From Trissonchulus latispiculum (Eukaryota > Nematoda > Enoplea > Enoplida > Ironidae): a stretch of 64,000 nucleotides of DNA. Shown here piece by piece: positions 47,446 to 58,939 of the stretch; the stretch's first letter is position 1; each line of letters opens with the position of its first letter. Position numbers and translations under genes: made by a program. The stretch lies in contig JASAND010015602.1 of NCBI GenBank assembly GCA_030248195.1, positions 1 to 64,000 of the forward strand, written 5' to 3'. A model generated the notes under the pieces. It was given only the letters and a program-made list of their open reading frames with translations. It did no database searches and was not told where the DNA came from.

Positions 47446-48539
47446 TTAAAATAACGAATAATAGCAATATTCCGTATGGTATCTCCTTAAAAACTGTCGT
47501 GAAGTCGACTAGGCTTTGATACGCCTTCTGGCAACTTGGTTGAGTTGACTCTGACTAAACTTACGGGGTCAGTTTCCTGGCTAATATTTTGCATCTTCGG
47601 TTTATGACAATCACATTGCGATGTGTAATGCAGGAAACAACAACAACAACTACGACTTCTTCTAGAGGTGAAGAGTGCCGGTTTCGTAAAATTGTGAAAC
47701 GGAGGAATATTATTATAGGAATATATTAGGAATACATTACTGGTCCCAAAGCGTCTGTAAATATGAACGGGAATCTCCTCTAAACCCTCGAATCCCTTTC
47801 ATAAGCAGTCTGTTCCACTATTTTATGATAATAAAATCAATAATTTTTGGCACTATTAAGTCAGGTTCTGACTGACGCCTTAAAACTGAGTTTTAACTCA
47901 GTTTTAAAGATTTAAGAGTTTAAGTTTTAAGCAGCGGTTTTCTCACTAAATTTTAAGTTTTTAGTTTTAATTTAACAGAGCTCCTTAAAACATATGAAAA
48001 TCGTTCCAGTTTAAAACAAGTTTTAAGGATTTTAGTGCAGAACATAAGTTTTGATTGAAAGGTTTTGATTGGTACCATTCTTTTAAAACTTAAAAGTGGC
48101 AATTGAACAGTCTTTTGGTTTTGTACTGGGAAGCCAATGCCTTTAGCTAAGAGCAAGTTAAGTTGATCGTTAAATTTATGTTTCATCGATTTATGTTTAA
48201 ATGAGGTTCTCACAATTCGGATAACTGTATGTCTTCAACTGTGGTACACGAATTGACTGACGCTGACTACAGGGTCGTTTTGCGTAGTTTCCTGTTAGAG
48301 TAAAAATAGCGGCGATATTGCATGTTGGTATTAAAAAGGAAACAATATCCGTTTTCGTAGTTTTCCTTCGACAGGCTAAGCAGTAAGTAAAATGCCAGAA
48401 ATGGATCTCGACAAGGTATTCTGCTATTTTCAATTCTCACACCATGTGTCAGTTCACTAACATAATTTAGAAAGTATAAATTATGGTAGAGAGTAAGCGC
48501 ACTGGGTGTGAGAGTAACGGAATATCTTGATTTTCTCTT
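47446..48539. other. no gene; inverted AT-rich motifs
   Basis: AAAACTGAGTTTTAACTCAGTTTT-type palindrome near 47883. TTTTAAAAC words recur to 48090, suggesting a small eroded inverted element. No receptor coding sequence is left here. Confidence 0.35.
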
Positions 48540-49360
48540 GCTAACTGTTAATCAGAATTTATACTATATACGGTGCTATATAAGAATCAAGTAGCAGTGC
48601 TTGCCTTTGCTAAGATCGTCTATAATTGACAGTACTTGGCACGCTTGTAAAAGTCTAGCTGAGTGGTTGCCACGGTGTCCTTTATTGGCCTTTTATTTAA
48701 CGGGTTGACGTCCAGTTAAATTACTCATTTCAACTCAATTAAAGTGCAGATCTCAGTTCCGTTCAATTTAATTAATATCTTTCCTGTTGGAACATGGAGC
48801 CTGCAGGTATGAAAGGTCTCATTATTTCTCATAAACCTGCAACAAATTATTTCCGCAATTTTGCAACAACGGAAAGTTAGAAGTATCAAAACAAGACGTC
48901 TTACGTCACTATGCTTCAGTCGAGTCCCGGTGTATTTTGCCGTGTTATTAAGGGTTTGCTTTTAAATAACTAATTGCAATGACCGGAAATATCAGTAGCG
49001 TCTTTGCAATTATACCGGGAATGCTAATGGAACTTTATTTTGACCAAAATTTGATATCTGATTTGTTCACATTTTGATCTGATATGTTCACCCTGAGTTC
49101 TTTCATTTTATGTAGTTTTTTATGTTTTATGTAGTTACATTTTATTTCACCACAATTTTAATAGACACAATACCAGCCCAGTACAAAGGGGTAAAATAAA
49201 ACATTTTAAATATTTCAATTTTTACTCTCGTACTAGACTATTTTCGGTGAGCTGACAGCGTGCTGCTGTATGTGCTCGACAAAAATTGAAATTAATCAAA
49301 AAACTGGATTTTTTGTTTTGTGTTTATTATTCTGAGCATATTTAATACTGATGTATAACA
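48540..49360. repeat. second copy of the GPCR-upstream segment
   Basis: The diverged duplicate of 46600-47445 in the same orientation. It lies 3' of GPCR 2, not 5' of it, and has no receptor gene directly downstream. Confidence 0.75.
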
Positions 49361-50626
49361 TTGATTATTTGAAAATTTTGTTAGCATGATTATTAAAATC
49401 GATTGATTAGCATCTTGTATTAGTACCTTAGTATTTATTTATGAGCATTGAACTTGGACCTTTCTAGCACAATGTTTGAAATTATTGCGCCGGGTTACAA
49501 TGTTTACGTGACTTTATTGGTCGTGCGTACTTCTGTGCATTTAAAAAAGCTTGCAATTTTGAAAAAATATGTGTATTTCTAAGCAGTTTTCCTTTCCTTT
49601 TCAATTGTTACCCGTAATCGCGGCATGATGTACAATGTACAATGTACAATAATATGTAGGCACGAAAACACAGTTTCTTGTAGATCTCGGTTTCTTTGTG
49701 ACATAGGCCTATTTTAAGTTTAGGGTTTTGCTTTCACTTCGGATATTTCTCACTCTTACTTCACTTCACGACTGTATTAATCTTGTACAAAATGACTAAT
49801 ATAACTGAAACTGAAATTATTGAAAAAAATAACTGAAATAACTCAGATTTGAACTGAAAGAAAGAAAAAAGTAACGACCCACCGTCCGAAGAATTTATTC
49901 ATTTATTCACTCTTATTTCGCTGCCACATGAATCAATGTTTGTAGAAGCAATGGTTATGAAACTAATGGTTATGCTTTTATAAACCAAAAACGATTTCGG
50001 GAGGCAAATAAATTAATCTTTGGAAAATGAGCTTAGTATAATCAAAGTTCAATCATGGTCACAACAATGCAGAGCTTTTTGTTGATATAAACTTTTCTAA
50101 ATAGCCTGCAATAACACTACAAATATGCTAGCAAGATATAAGAAATACAAATGCATAAAAGGATTACTGCGAGCAGACTTTATTGTGCCGGCGGCTGTGC
50201 TGTTCTCTATCGTGATCACATCGATAGAGATTGTGATAATAGATAATCCACATCCCAACATGCCCCACAATTACGTGATAAGTTACTTCCAAAACAAATG
50301 ATTACCCTCAACCGAGGATGCTAATGTTTTTGTTTTCTCGGCAAGAACTGCGTACTAGCATAATCAGCGTGTAAAAGCACGGTTTAGCAATTGATAACAG
50401 TATTCAGTAGTTGACATGTTGTAGAAATGAATGAAATTAAAACTTAAAGATATTAAAACTTTAGGATTTATGATCCTTTGATGAAGTGATAGTGATCAGA
50501 CATTTGTGATTGACATAACGACGCTACTACACATGTACAAAAATGGATCCCTTCTCCAATACCAGGAATAAGTGGATCTAATCTTAAAGATTGGAACGCT
50601 AACATTTAACTATTTTCATTACAGGT
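49361..50626. other. no gene recognised
   Basis: Only a triple GTACAAT tandem at about 49630-49650 stands out. It includes the 3' flank of GPCR 2. Confidence 0.3.
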
Positions 50627-51610
50627 TCATACGACTAATTCTTCAAGTTGAACTGCCTTGGTTACTATTTTGCTCGTAAGTGTTGCATTTTGAACTTTAG
50701 TCGTCCTGGTTTGACATAAGAAATAGGTTTTGAAGTGTTGACGAAATTCTTGATTAAATTTCAAGTACAGAAAAAGATTGACTGTAGAATTTAAGAGGAA
50801 CGTTAAGAGAAAATATCTAAGGAAAACTTCATTGAATGATCCGCTAGCATAAAGGAGCGAGCTTAACAGACGCGGCGCTACAACAAACAGGAACGTTGCA
50901 ACAACAATTGCGGATACCGCCCGGTTTAACCCCTTTTGCCTTTTAATATAAGAATCTGTTTCAGGTAATCCAAGTTTTGCAAATTGCGATTTTGCAGCTG
51001 TTAAAGCGTAGAGGTTAGCGATAACAGATAATATTCCAGATACAAATCCAAACAAACTATAAAAGGTTGAATAGGTATGATCAACGTGACTGAATGGACA
51101 TTGTCTTTTTGTCGGAGTTCCCGTAGGATTTATGACAGATATCCCATAGGCCGGAGAAATGCAAACTAGCACTAAAACCAAGGCTACCGCTATTAGTTTT
51201 CTTTCCTTGACAGCAGACCAGTGCTGGTGATACCAAGCCACGAAACCGACAGCAAGCACACGATCAACACAAACCGCAAGAGTCCCAACTGATGGCCAGA
51301 AGTTACCCAATGCAAACAAATGGAACCAAGGGGCCAGTAGACAGTTGACCCGTGAACGAGGACAATGGTAGGTACCTTGAGTCAAGTAGTATAGACGTGC
51401 CATTCCGGACACAAAATACGCGCCCCCATAGGCTGTGTCGCCTATGGCAAGAAACCCAAGGAGGCGAAATTTTTTGCTCCGAATTATGACATACAGTACG
51501 ATCAAGTTTGCTACTACTGTGGGACATCCCAAAATAACATAGATGGACTGCTGTAGGAACTCGCTTGATTTACTGGGTGCGCAAGTAGAGTTGTTGACAG
51601 TTAATGACAT
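50627..51610 (-). CDS. serpentine receptor (7TM GPCR, srsx-like), paralogue 2
   Basis: Single-exon coding region of 327 codons plus stop. The ATG at 51610 follows an ATTTTATTTTCAG acceptor exactly as in paralogue 1; the longer open frame upstream crosses this acceptor and is not used. It aligns with paralogue 1 over its whole length, roughly 80-85 % identical by eye. TM2, the loop cysteines, TM6 and TM7 are almost unchanged. Differences cluster in TM3-TM5 and the C-terminal tail, which is longer and ends in L-E-E-L-V-V. The TM3 motif is V-D-R-V rather than A-D-R-V. This is a tandem duplicate with the reading frame intact, so both are probably functional. The ligand is unknown. Confidence 0.85.
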   Translation of the reverse strand: MSLTVNNSTCAPSKSSEFLQQSIYVILGCPTVVANLIVLYVIIRSKKFRLLGFLAIGDTAYGGAYFVSGMARLYYLTQGTYHCPRSRVNCLLAPWFHLFALGNFWPSVGTLAVCVDRVLAVGFVAWYHQHWSAVKERKLIAVALVLVLVCISPAYGISVINPTGTPTKRQCPFSHVDHTYSTFYSLFGFVSGILSVIANLYALTAAKSQFAKLGLPETDSYIKRQKGLNRAVSAIVVATFLFVVAPRLLSSLLYASGSFNEVFLRYFLLTFLLNSTVNLFLYLKFNQEFRQHFKTYFLCQTRTTKVQNATLTSKIVTKAVQLEELVV

Positions 51611-53059
51611 TTTGATCTGAAAATAAAATAAAAAATACAAGCTTATACGATGTTTGGTTAGACTTTTTGGTAAAGTTGAAGTACATTCTTAATGTGCATA
51701 TGAACGTATGTATCGAAAAGTCTTATTTCACACTATTTCCTTTAGCTATGGCAGCTATGGCTGTTCACAATTCTATAGCTTAAGAAATTCCGAAATATGC
51801 TAGAACAACTTCTTACGCCTGCAGAATGTTTTTCTACTAACAGACTATAATACCGAAATATTGCTGCCATTGCAGAAACATGATATCTCCCTCAGAGGTT
51901 GTATTAAAAATAAGATGTACGAGAAATCGCCGACAGCGTATAAAATTTCTGGTTATAGCTAATTTCCTTTCTCTAATCTTGCAACATTAAAAGGTTAAAC
52001 TCATCGAACCAATTTGAGTCATGTGTCAGTTTTTCTCATCAAAGCTTATTTGTATGTCAGCTTTAGCTACATATAGGCGACTGCAGATATTTTACGGGAA
52101 CATGGAATTCGTCTGAAGATATTTTTCACCTTTCAAGACCTTTTGTCTCCAATCTTTTGAGACATTTCACGAATTTGTCTGGACTTTGCAAATATATTTT
52201 TGCACGCAAACACACAAAAACAAAATCATGTTTTGAGGCATTTTTCTAATGTTTCTAAAAAGCGAAATATTTTGAGACTATTTTGATTTTAATTTTAGAA
52301 CTTTCGAGACATTTGGTGGCAACTTTTGAGACGTTTTTGCAGCTTTCCGGAAACCTTCTGCACTCGCTGTCGAGTTAGCCTGATACACCCATTACTCGAT
52401 TTAGTTTTTAAAAAAGCATCCAAGTCTGAAAAAACATTCTTTATTTCTTTGGTTGGACATTATCTCAACACATAATTCTCTCCTGTATAAACTAATAAAT
52501 CAATTTAAATCAATCAATCAGTTAAATCAATCATCGTTTGGCATAATCACTAGCCTACTACGCCCTATTAACTACATCATTCAAATATAAAAGAGACAAA
52601 CGTTTCATGAATTTGTGCACAAATTCTAGTAACGAAGGATCTCTGTAGCATATCTCAAACGAAAAAAATTATGTCATAAGTGCTGGGTTCATTTTTACCT
52701 TGCTACACCTACCTACGCCAGACGTTCTCCATTAATATTTAGTGAGATCTACAATGTCTGCAGGCTCGGTTTGGGTATGCTTAATAATGCATTTGTGTCC
52801 TCTCGGTTCGCACGTGGAAATTGCAATGAATTAAAGCATAGTTCCAAGCGTATAGTAGCTTGGAGCAAAGAAACAAGATTATGACGGAACAGAACAAGAC
52901 TTGTTTCCTAATTTGAAATTTCATTTACTTGTTGGCATTGTAAACCATAAGTCCTAGTATAACCACAGAAGGTGATAGGGTGTCCGATTCTCAGCCCGAA
53001 GCCAGAAGTGACAACTCAATTGTTTGGAATGGGGCAGCCTTTCATCAAGCATTACGCTA
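51611..53059. other. no gene recognised; 5' flank of GPCR 2
   Basis: It does not resemble the segment upstream of GPCR 1. From 52080 to 52370 the words TTTTGAGAC and CATTT recur as a loose degenerate repeat. Confidence 0.3.
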
Positions 53060-53280
53060 GAACACAGACTCCTGACAGCTTCCGCTGCTGTGGTTCCCAT
53101 TTACCGACCAATTAATGATAGTTAACTAGGTTGGCTTGAGCCCACGGTGCTGTGTGCTTAGTCATTCACCCCCGTACATGGGGATTAGTGATAGCCCGGT
53201 GGCAGCGGGGATTCAAATGTCGGCCAGACCCATCTCCAGTCGAACTCCTTAGCCATTCGGCCGTGACGACACACATTCAT
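53060..53280 (-). mobile_element. tRNA-Ser-like SINE
   Basis: The minus strand from about 53277 reads GTCACGGCCGAATGGCTAAGG, matching the A box and long D-arm of Ser/Leu-type tRNAs, then an anticodon-arm-like stretch and ATTTGAATCCC as a degenerate B box. The following 150 bp are unrelated tail. Confidence 0.55.
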
Positions 53281-53665
53281 AATGACAAATGAAAATGGGC
53301 AAGTTACTGATTTTGCTGCCCGTTCAAATGCACCAATCGTGAATTGTCATTCGGTCTGACCAGCAGTTAATACGGCTTAGACGGGCAACAACAGAAAGAT
53401 GAGCTAGTATTTGTGCATGCACTATGCGCCTATTCCTGAAATGAGACAAATAGTTTCAATGGATAAAGCATGTGCTTTATCTTCGAAGACGTCAATTTGC
53501 TAAAACGATTCATTTTAAACACAACCTTGAAAGACATTTTACGCTTTACGACAATTTATATATGATTTCAGTGTTAGGGCTAACAACAAAATTGGGATCT
53601 CTTTTGGATATTGGTACCATTTTTTGTCATGAGTCCGGAGACAGTGTCAGACTGTCCTGATGACA
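53281..53665. other. no gene recognised
   Basis: One chance ORF (53472-53660). It lies between a SINE and a hAT-like repeat. Confidence 0.3.
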
Positions 53666-54146
53666 AGTAACGATTGCTTTGGAGGAAAGAAGGTGAACGA
53701 ATTTTTGGTGGCTTGTATTTGAAAGTAATTTCTTTGAGCTTAAATGAGCTTGTTTACTAAATTTACTTTGCGTCTACTGCAAAATTTTACACTAAGTTAT
53801 TAATTCGAGTTATCATATTTCTACTTCCAATTCTAGTTACATATTTTGTTCTAGCCCAGCAGAGCAACATAGATTAGAAAGACCTCAGCTAGGCATTTAC
53901 CAAACATTGTATCTCAATGCTTAACACATGGGTCACCCAACTTTTATTGGAAAAGAAATGAACAAGTTAAAATGTATTAACTTCAATATATGTACCCAAA
54001 TCCAGTTTTCTTTAGTATTTTGGACCCGGGCCCGGATTCGGACCCGCGGGTACCGGACCCGCGGGTCCTAGAGTTGGGCCCGGACCCGGCCCGGCCCACG
54101 GGCACCCGCGGGTCCCCGCGGGTACCCGGACCTGGCGCCAACTCTG
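53666..54146 (-). mobile_element. hAT-like element with GGGTCC-rich end, copy B
   Basis: The inverted, shortened relative of 36384-37079. It ends GGCGCCAACTCTG and carries the same CCCGGGTCC-rich subterminal block (54023-54140). 53670-53770 is the complement of 36720-36830. ORFs here are GC-tract artefacts. Confidence 0.65.
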
Positions 54147-54420
54147 CCCCCCCCAGACGTGGAGCGCACCTCCCTCGAGAGAGCTCATGCTGTCCCCCTC
54201 TGAGTCCGATTTTTTCAATTGATATATATGCAGTCACCCTCATGCAGTCACCATTTGAGGTGACACTACTGGCTCTACGGCTGAAAATCCGGGGATGAGC
54301 ACCGGCACTCCATGTCCTGTGGCAGGACGGAGCTATCCCCTGGGGTAAACTTTATCTATCTACATGTATATATGCACATATACATATATTGTATATTCAA
54401 TCTGTTATTATTTTTAGTTA
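54147..54420. other. possible retroposon 3' end
   Basis: GGGGATGAGC..GGCACTCC..GTGGCAGGACGGAGCTA leads into TTTATCTATCTA and TATATATGCACATATACATATA, the look of a retroposon tail with a microsatellite. No counterpart is present in the window. Confidence 0.3.
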
Positions 54421-55517
54421 GTTTTAGTTTCCAGAAACAATAAACAATCACAGCCTAGTTGGGAACAACTGTGACTCACCCTGGAGAATGGGCTTCAGAA
54501 TGTAATGTATGTTTTTGAAAATGTAAACATGTTGTGTTCACAGTTTAAACACGATAATTACCTTGCAACCTACTGCGCCGCTTAGATATAGATATTGAAA
54601 AGCTCAGCTAAGCTAGCAAGGGAAAACAATCTTCTTTGTTTCTTCTTCCTCATCTAACATGAAATAATTCATATTCTGGTTACAAAATACACCTGACTGG
54701 CCGGAAGCTTTTTGCCAGCTCAATGTGACAAATAACGTACAAAGATATTGTTACCACTTAGCTACTGTTTTACTCGGATTTCGATGTTGCAATGTTGTTT
54801 GGCTAAACCTTGAAAAACTTAAATGGTGGAGAAAAATGTCCATTCTGGTAATCACTTCCAAGTCAAAGCAAGCGATCCTGCTACCAAACATAGTTGAAGT
54901 AAAGCGCCAGAACACAAGACGTTTTCGTAGAATTTAATTGTCTGTGTTTCATTTCAAAACGAAGAGCACCAATACTTGATGTAGCGAGATAAAGAGTAGT
55001 AAAGAGTTCAAGCAGGCAAAGTTTACGTTTATGCAAAGCGGGAAACGCCAATTAAGGCATGACTTTTGCTTACCTCACCACCCAAATGGAAATCGAGAAA
55101 CTTCGTTGTTCATCTTTGTAAGCAGTTGTTAATTTCTGCTTTAGCATTTTAAACCCGAGAATGTGTCTTGTTGTCTTAACGAAAGGCAAACCGAACTGTA
55201 AGTAGTCAGTAATAATTAGCGAATGGATCTATTATCACAAGAGAATTGATAGGAGGAGATGCTGGAACTTACATCGAACAATTCTCAAGAGACCAAGATC
55301 CTGTTAGCAGATTAAAACTTTTTGAGCGGATGCCCGTCTACCCGGAACTTTGAAGCTAAGCAACTAAGTGCAAGACTTACCTATAGGAGAAGTATGCAGT
55401 GAAATATTATCAGTTGTCAATATCAATATTCAAGGAAATAAAGAGCAGATAAAAGTCATTGATATCAGTTGGGTAGAACATTTGGATTTGAATCAGACCA
55501 GTTTCTATTTAGCCAGA
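54421..55517. other. no gene recognised
   Basis: Chance ORFs only, AT-rich. Confidence 0.3.
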
Positions 55518-55676
55518 GAACTGTAGCGCTTCTACCAGGGCTGGTGGACCAGGAAGAAACCAAGGACAAGCCCGAACGGGAGGCGTCAGGCACCCTCGTA
55601 CCCACGAAACCAGGACCTAGAAGAGAGAAGGGAAGAGGGAGGTTCAGCTTTTCACTCACCATTGAAAGTAAAGAAT

Positions 55677-55750
55677 TGGTCCCGCCGGGGATCGAACCAC
55701 GGCCCTTCTGCTCTAGAGTCAGACATGCTAACCACTACACCACGGGACCA
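55677..55750 (-). tRNA. tRNA-like module in LTR (pseudo-tRNA, CUA anticodon position)
   Basis: 74 nt. The acceptor arms GGTCCCG and CGGGACC pair perfectly. The D-arm GTGTAGTGGTTAGCAT is Gln/Glu-like. The anticodon loop CTCTAGA puts CTA at the anticodon. The T-loop is TTCGATC. The T-stem has mismatches, so it is probably a promoter module and not a working tRNA. Confidence 0.5.
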
Positions 55751-56170
55751 TCAGCTGAACTCCCATTGCAGGCTTATCAATCTTTCCTATGCCTGCTTCC
55801 CTTACATCTCCCCCGGGTTTCTTTAAGACGCGTCCCGCGGCTTACTCAACTCGGAATCGAACCGAGAGCGCACCCAGCGCAGGGCATTCTGAGCCCAAGG
55901 GATCCGTGCTCCCCCGACACACGTTCCAGACCCCTTTAGATCCAACCAACCAGAAGCAGCTACTGGGGGACCGGAGACAGGAGTCCAATCCGGGTCCTGA
56001 GGCAGCCTCGCCACATGTAGCGCTTCTACCAGGGCTGGTGGACCAGGAAGAAACCAAGGACAAGTCCGAACGGGAGGCGTCAGGCACCCTCGTACCCACG
56101 AAACCAGGACCTAGAGGAGAGAAGGGAAGAGGGAGGTTCAGCTTTTCACTCACCATTGAAAGTAAAGAAT

Positions 56171-56244
56171 TGGTCCCGCCGGGGATCGAACCACGGCCCT
56201 TCTGCTCTAGAGTCAGACATTCTAACCACTACACCACGGGACCA
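56171..56244 (-). tRNA. tRNA-like module in LTR (pseudo-tRNA)
   Basis: The same 74-nt module as at 55677, with one substitution (G to T on the plus strand, CATGC to CATTC) at the D-arm/anticodon-arm junction. Confidence 0.5.
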
Positions 56245-56514
56245 TCAGCTGAACTCCCACTGCAGGCTTATCAATCTTTCCTATGCCTGCTTCCCTTACA
56301 GAACTGCTTCAAAGATAATTTTTAAACGTCAAAAAATTCTGATCCCCATACTCGGCTAAAAATGCAAGGAAAGGATCTCTAGAATTTACCACTATAAAAC
56401 CAATTCTAGGAAAACCTTCAAAAAATCTGGAACTGACCAAGGCTACTTATACGTTCTTTTTAAATTCCAGGAACGACTTCTGTAAATCGAGAGTCTAGAT
56501 CGATTTACGGTTAA

Positions 56515-57495
56515 GGTGGTGATTCCCTTTGGTCACATAAAGTTTGCACCATTATAACTCATTCATTACTTGGAGTTAAGAAGCCATTTTTATATCAAAA
56601 TGTAGCTTGACATTTTCTCTTTTTAATGCATGCCACGAAACTAATGTTGCTTTTCTAAAATATTTTTAACACATTTTGGAAGAAGTATAATTTTCCAGAT
56701 TTTTTGCAGACTCAAGTAAATTTTTTCGCGAGACATCGGTTATATCATTCGATACCTCCATCAAATAGCTGGGGACGATTTTTTATTTATTGTGAAATCG
56801 CTCTTTGTTATAGAGAAATAAGCTGAAATGTGTGCGTAACCTGGATTTTACCTACTTTTTCCAAATTTGTCAAGCGATTACTTTAGCTAGAAAGCAGCAA
56901 TCGGGGCAACTAAAAAATCGTCCCTGGGTATATTTGTGCAGAACACATTTGTTCAGTATCAGCCCTCCAACTTGCATGGTGAATGCTCCACAATCTTTGG
57001 AAAAAAATTGGTCGTGTTTTTGCAAAAACTACATTTTTTATGATAGCAGCCTACAGGATCGCAGTTGGAAGACGATCATGCGTCGGATAATTTGTCCCTG
57101 TAAGACCTTCAGATCGACGCCCTTAGTTTGATTTTACGGCTTGCGTAGGTCAAGAAATGTTGGATTATTTGATTTCTGCAAAAATGACAAGCTTTCGACG
57201 CCAAAACAAGAAAATCGGCTATATCTCACGGTAGAGAAAAGCTAGAAACTTGCTTTAAAAAGCAAAAATGTGAAGCTCAATGAGATCTTTCGAATGCATA
57301 TAGTCATAACTGCATAGCTGCTGCCAAACGTTCAAAAATTTGGAAAAACCACTCTAACCGGAAATCTCGAATTTTTGAATCCGGATTGCGCGGAGGGTGT
57401 TAGAACGCTAAAAGAACTTATTTCGGAAAGTTTCATCAAATTTCGTCTTGATTTACGCCACCAAATAACAATATGTGCCAAAAGGAATCACCACC
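56515..57495 (+). mobile_element. TTAA-flanked non-autonomous DNA transposon, copy 2
   Basis: 981 bp between TTAA sites (56511-56514 and 57496-57499). Ends are GGTGGTGATTCCCTTTGG and CCAAAAGGAATCACCACC. Collinear with copy 1 at 23738-24715, including the internal block GCAATCGGGGCAACTAAAAA. No transposase. Confidence 0.9.
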
Positions 57496-57499
57496 TTAA

Positions 57500-57985
57500 C
57501 TTCATATTCTAGGAAAGTCTTTGAGACTGGAATCTAGCTCCAAGCATTTCGGTTAAATTCAAATTCCTGGAATGCCTCCAAAAACTAACGCAATATGCTG
57601 AGCTTCCAGCTTCAATTAATAAAGGAATTACAGTATAATCCCAATTCCAATAATTCATATCAGAATTTTTGAAGTCAATTGAAAAATTAACCATCAACTA
57701 CTTCAGCTCTTCAGTACATAAGTTTGCTACATTGGCTCTTTGTAATAAAACGTGTGGTCTGCTATTTACAAGTTACACGCTACAATCAATTTTATTTAAT
57801 ACATTCAGTCAGACAGTTAAAACAATAAACAACCAAAAACTCGCTATGAATCACTAGTAAAAATGGAAATAAAAGCAGTAAACACTGTGCCAGTTGACTG
57901 AAACTTATGGTATAAAATTTTTCGCTGCTAACAGCATACAGGAAACGGTCTATAAATGCTAAAGTTTAATATCATTGAATTATTT
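57500..57985. other. no gene recognised
   Basis: AT-rich, only chance ORFs. Confidence 0.3.
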
Positions 57986-57992
57986 GTTGTAC

Positions 57993-58932
57993 CAGGAGTG
58001 CATAGTATAAGAGTGTGCCACTAGGCACACTCTCTGTTATCAGAGCAAAAACTATGCTCTGCTCTAGAGATGAGATCAGGGCCGAGAAAGCCCGGCCCGG
58101 TCCGGGCCGGGCCGCGCAGACCTGCTGTCCAGTCAGGGCCGGGCCGGGCCGGGTCTGAGAAAAAATTAGTAAGGGCCGGGCCGGGCCGGGCCGCGCAACT
58201 CCCAACGGAAAAAGCCCGGCCCGGCCCGGCCCTGTCCGGCCCTGCCAAGCCCTAACTTTTTTACATATTAATCTGTTGCACATGTACACTTTCCAATTCT
58301 AATAATTGTGTTTGCCTTCCTGAATTCAAATTTCTTGCTTTCTTTGCACCAAATGAGACTGCATGTGCCAAGTATTGTTTGAGTTTGCATACGGTTTTTC
58401 GAAATGTTAGTTGATAATGAGTGCCTGTTTGAATTTTTTTAAAAATCAGGGCTTTTCAGGGCCGGGCCGGGCCGCGCACATCTAAACGGCGCTCAGGGCC
58501 GGGCCGGGCCAGGGCCTGAAAGTTTTGACACAGGGCCGGGCCGGGCCGGGCAGACCTAAAATTTGAGCAGGGGCGGGCCGGGCCGGGCCTGAAAATTCGG
58601 CCCTGATCTCATCTCTACTCTGCTCGCTAACGGCCCACCCCCCCCCCCGCAAATTAGACCCTTCACTTCAAAGAGTTTTGTGCCCTATGTTTGTGTTCTA
58701 AAGCTCGAAGCAGGCACAAAATTCGCGCACGTTTTGCTTGTGTTTTCGAGCTTAAGCACACAAACATAGAGCGAGTGAGCGTACCCCCGTTTCGACTAGG
58801 TAGTGATTTGCGGGGGGGGGGGTCACCAGGGTCTGATTTGCGGGGGGGTGGGCCGTTAGCGAGCAAAGCATAGTGTTTGCTCTGACAACATAGAGTGTGC
58901 CTAGTGGCACACTCTTATATTATGTACTCTTG
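57993..58932. mobile_element. MITE with 7-bp TSD, interrupted copy
   Basis: Terminal repeats run about 65 bp from CAGGAGTGCATAGTATAAG through GAGTGTGCCACTAGGCACAC. Flanks GTTGTAC (57986-57992 and 58933-58939) are a perfect 7-bp target duplication. The centre has C-runs and GCAAATTAGACCC. The copy at 59609-59937 lacks the insertion at 58065-58617. ORFs are artefacts. Confidence 0.9.
58065..58617. mobile_element. hAT MITE nested in the 7-bp-TSD MITE
   Basis: The ends are TAGAGATGAGATCAGGGCC and its complement. The 8-bp duplication CTCTGCTC flanks it (58057-58064 and 58618-58625). The subterminal arms are GGGCCGGGCC arrays, and the middle is AT-rich. The TAGAG terminus and 8-bp duplication fit hAT. 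Related ends occur at 1713-1722 and 41270. Confidence 0.92.
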
Positions 58933-58939
58933 GTTGTAC

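Larger units (their letters stand above)
55522..56300 (-). mobile_element. TRIM (miniature LTR retrotransposon) with tRNA-like module, two-LTR copy
   Basis: LTR 55522-55806 (285 bp), internal region 55807-56015 (209 bp), LTR 56016-56300 (285 bp). LTRs begin TGTA and end TACA. The element is flanked by GAAC on both sides (55518-55521 and 56301-56304), a 4-bp target duplication. On the minus strand the internal region starts with TGTGGCGAGG, a possible primer-binding site two bases after the LTR, and ends with the purine tract GGGGGAGA directly before the other LTR, so the element points to lower coordinates. It has no gag or pol and must be mobilised in trans. Each LTR contains a tRNA-like sequence. 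The long ORFs across it are by-products of high GC. Confidence 0.85.

Noticed and set aside
53983..54298. Gly/Pro/Arg-rich ORFs on both strands
   Set aside because: Fall in the CCCGGGTCC-rich end of a hAT-like element.
55469..56325. Long plus-strand ORFs of 156 and 178 residues
   Set aside because: They run antisense through TRIM LTRs and core, including the tRNA-like module; openness is explained by high GC.
58021..58255. Arg/Pro/Gly-rich ORFs
   Set aside because: Translation of GGGCCGGGCC arrays in the hAT MITE ends.
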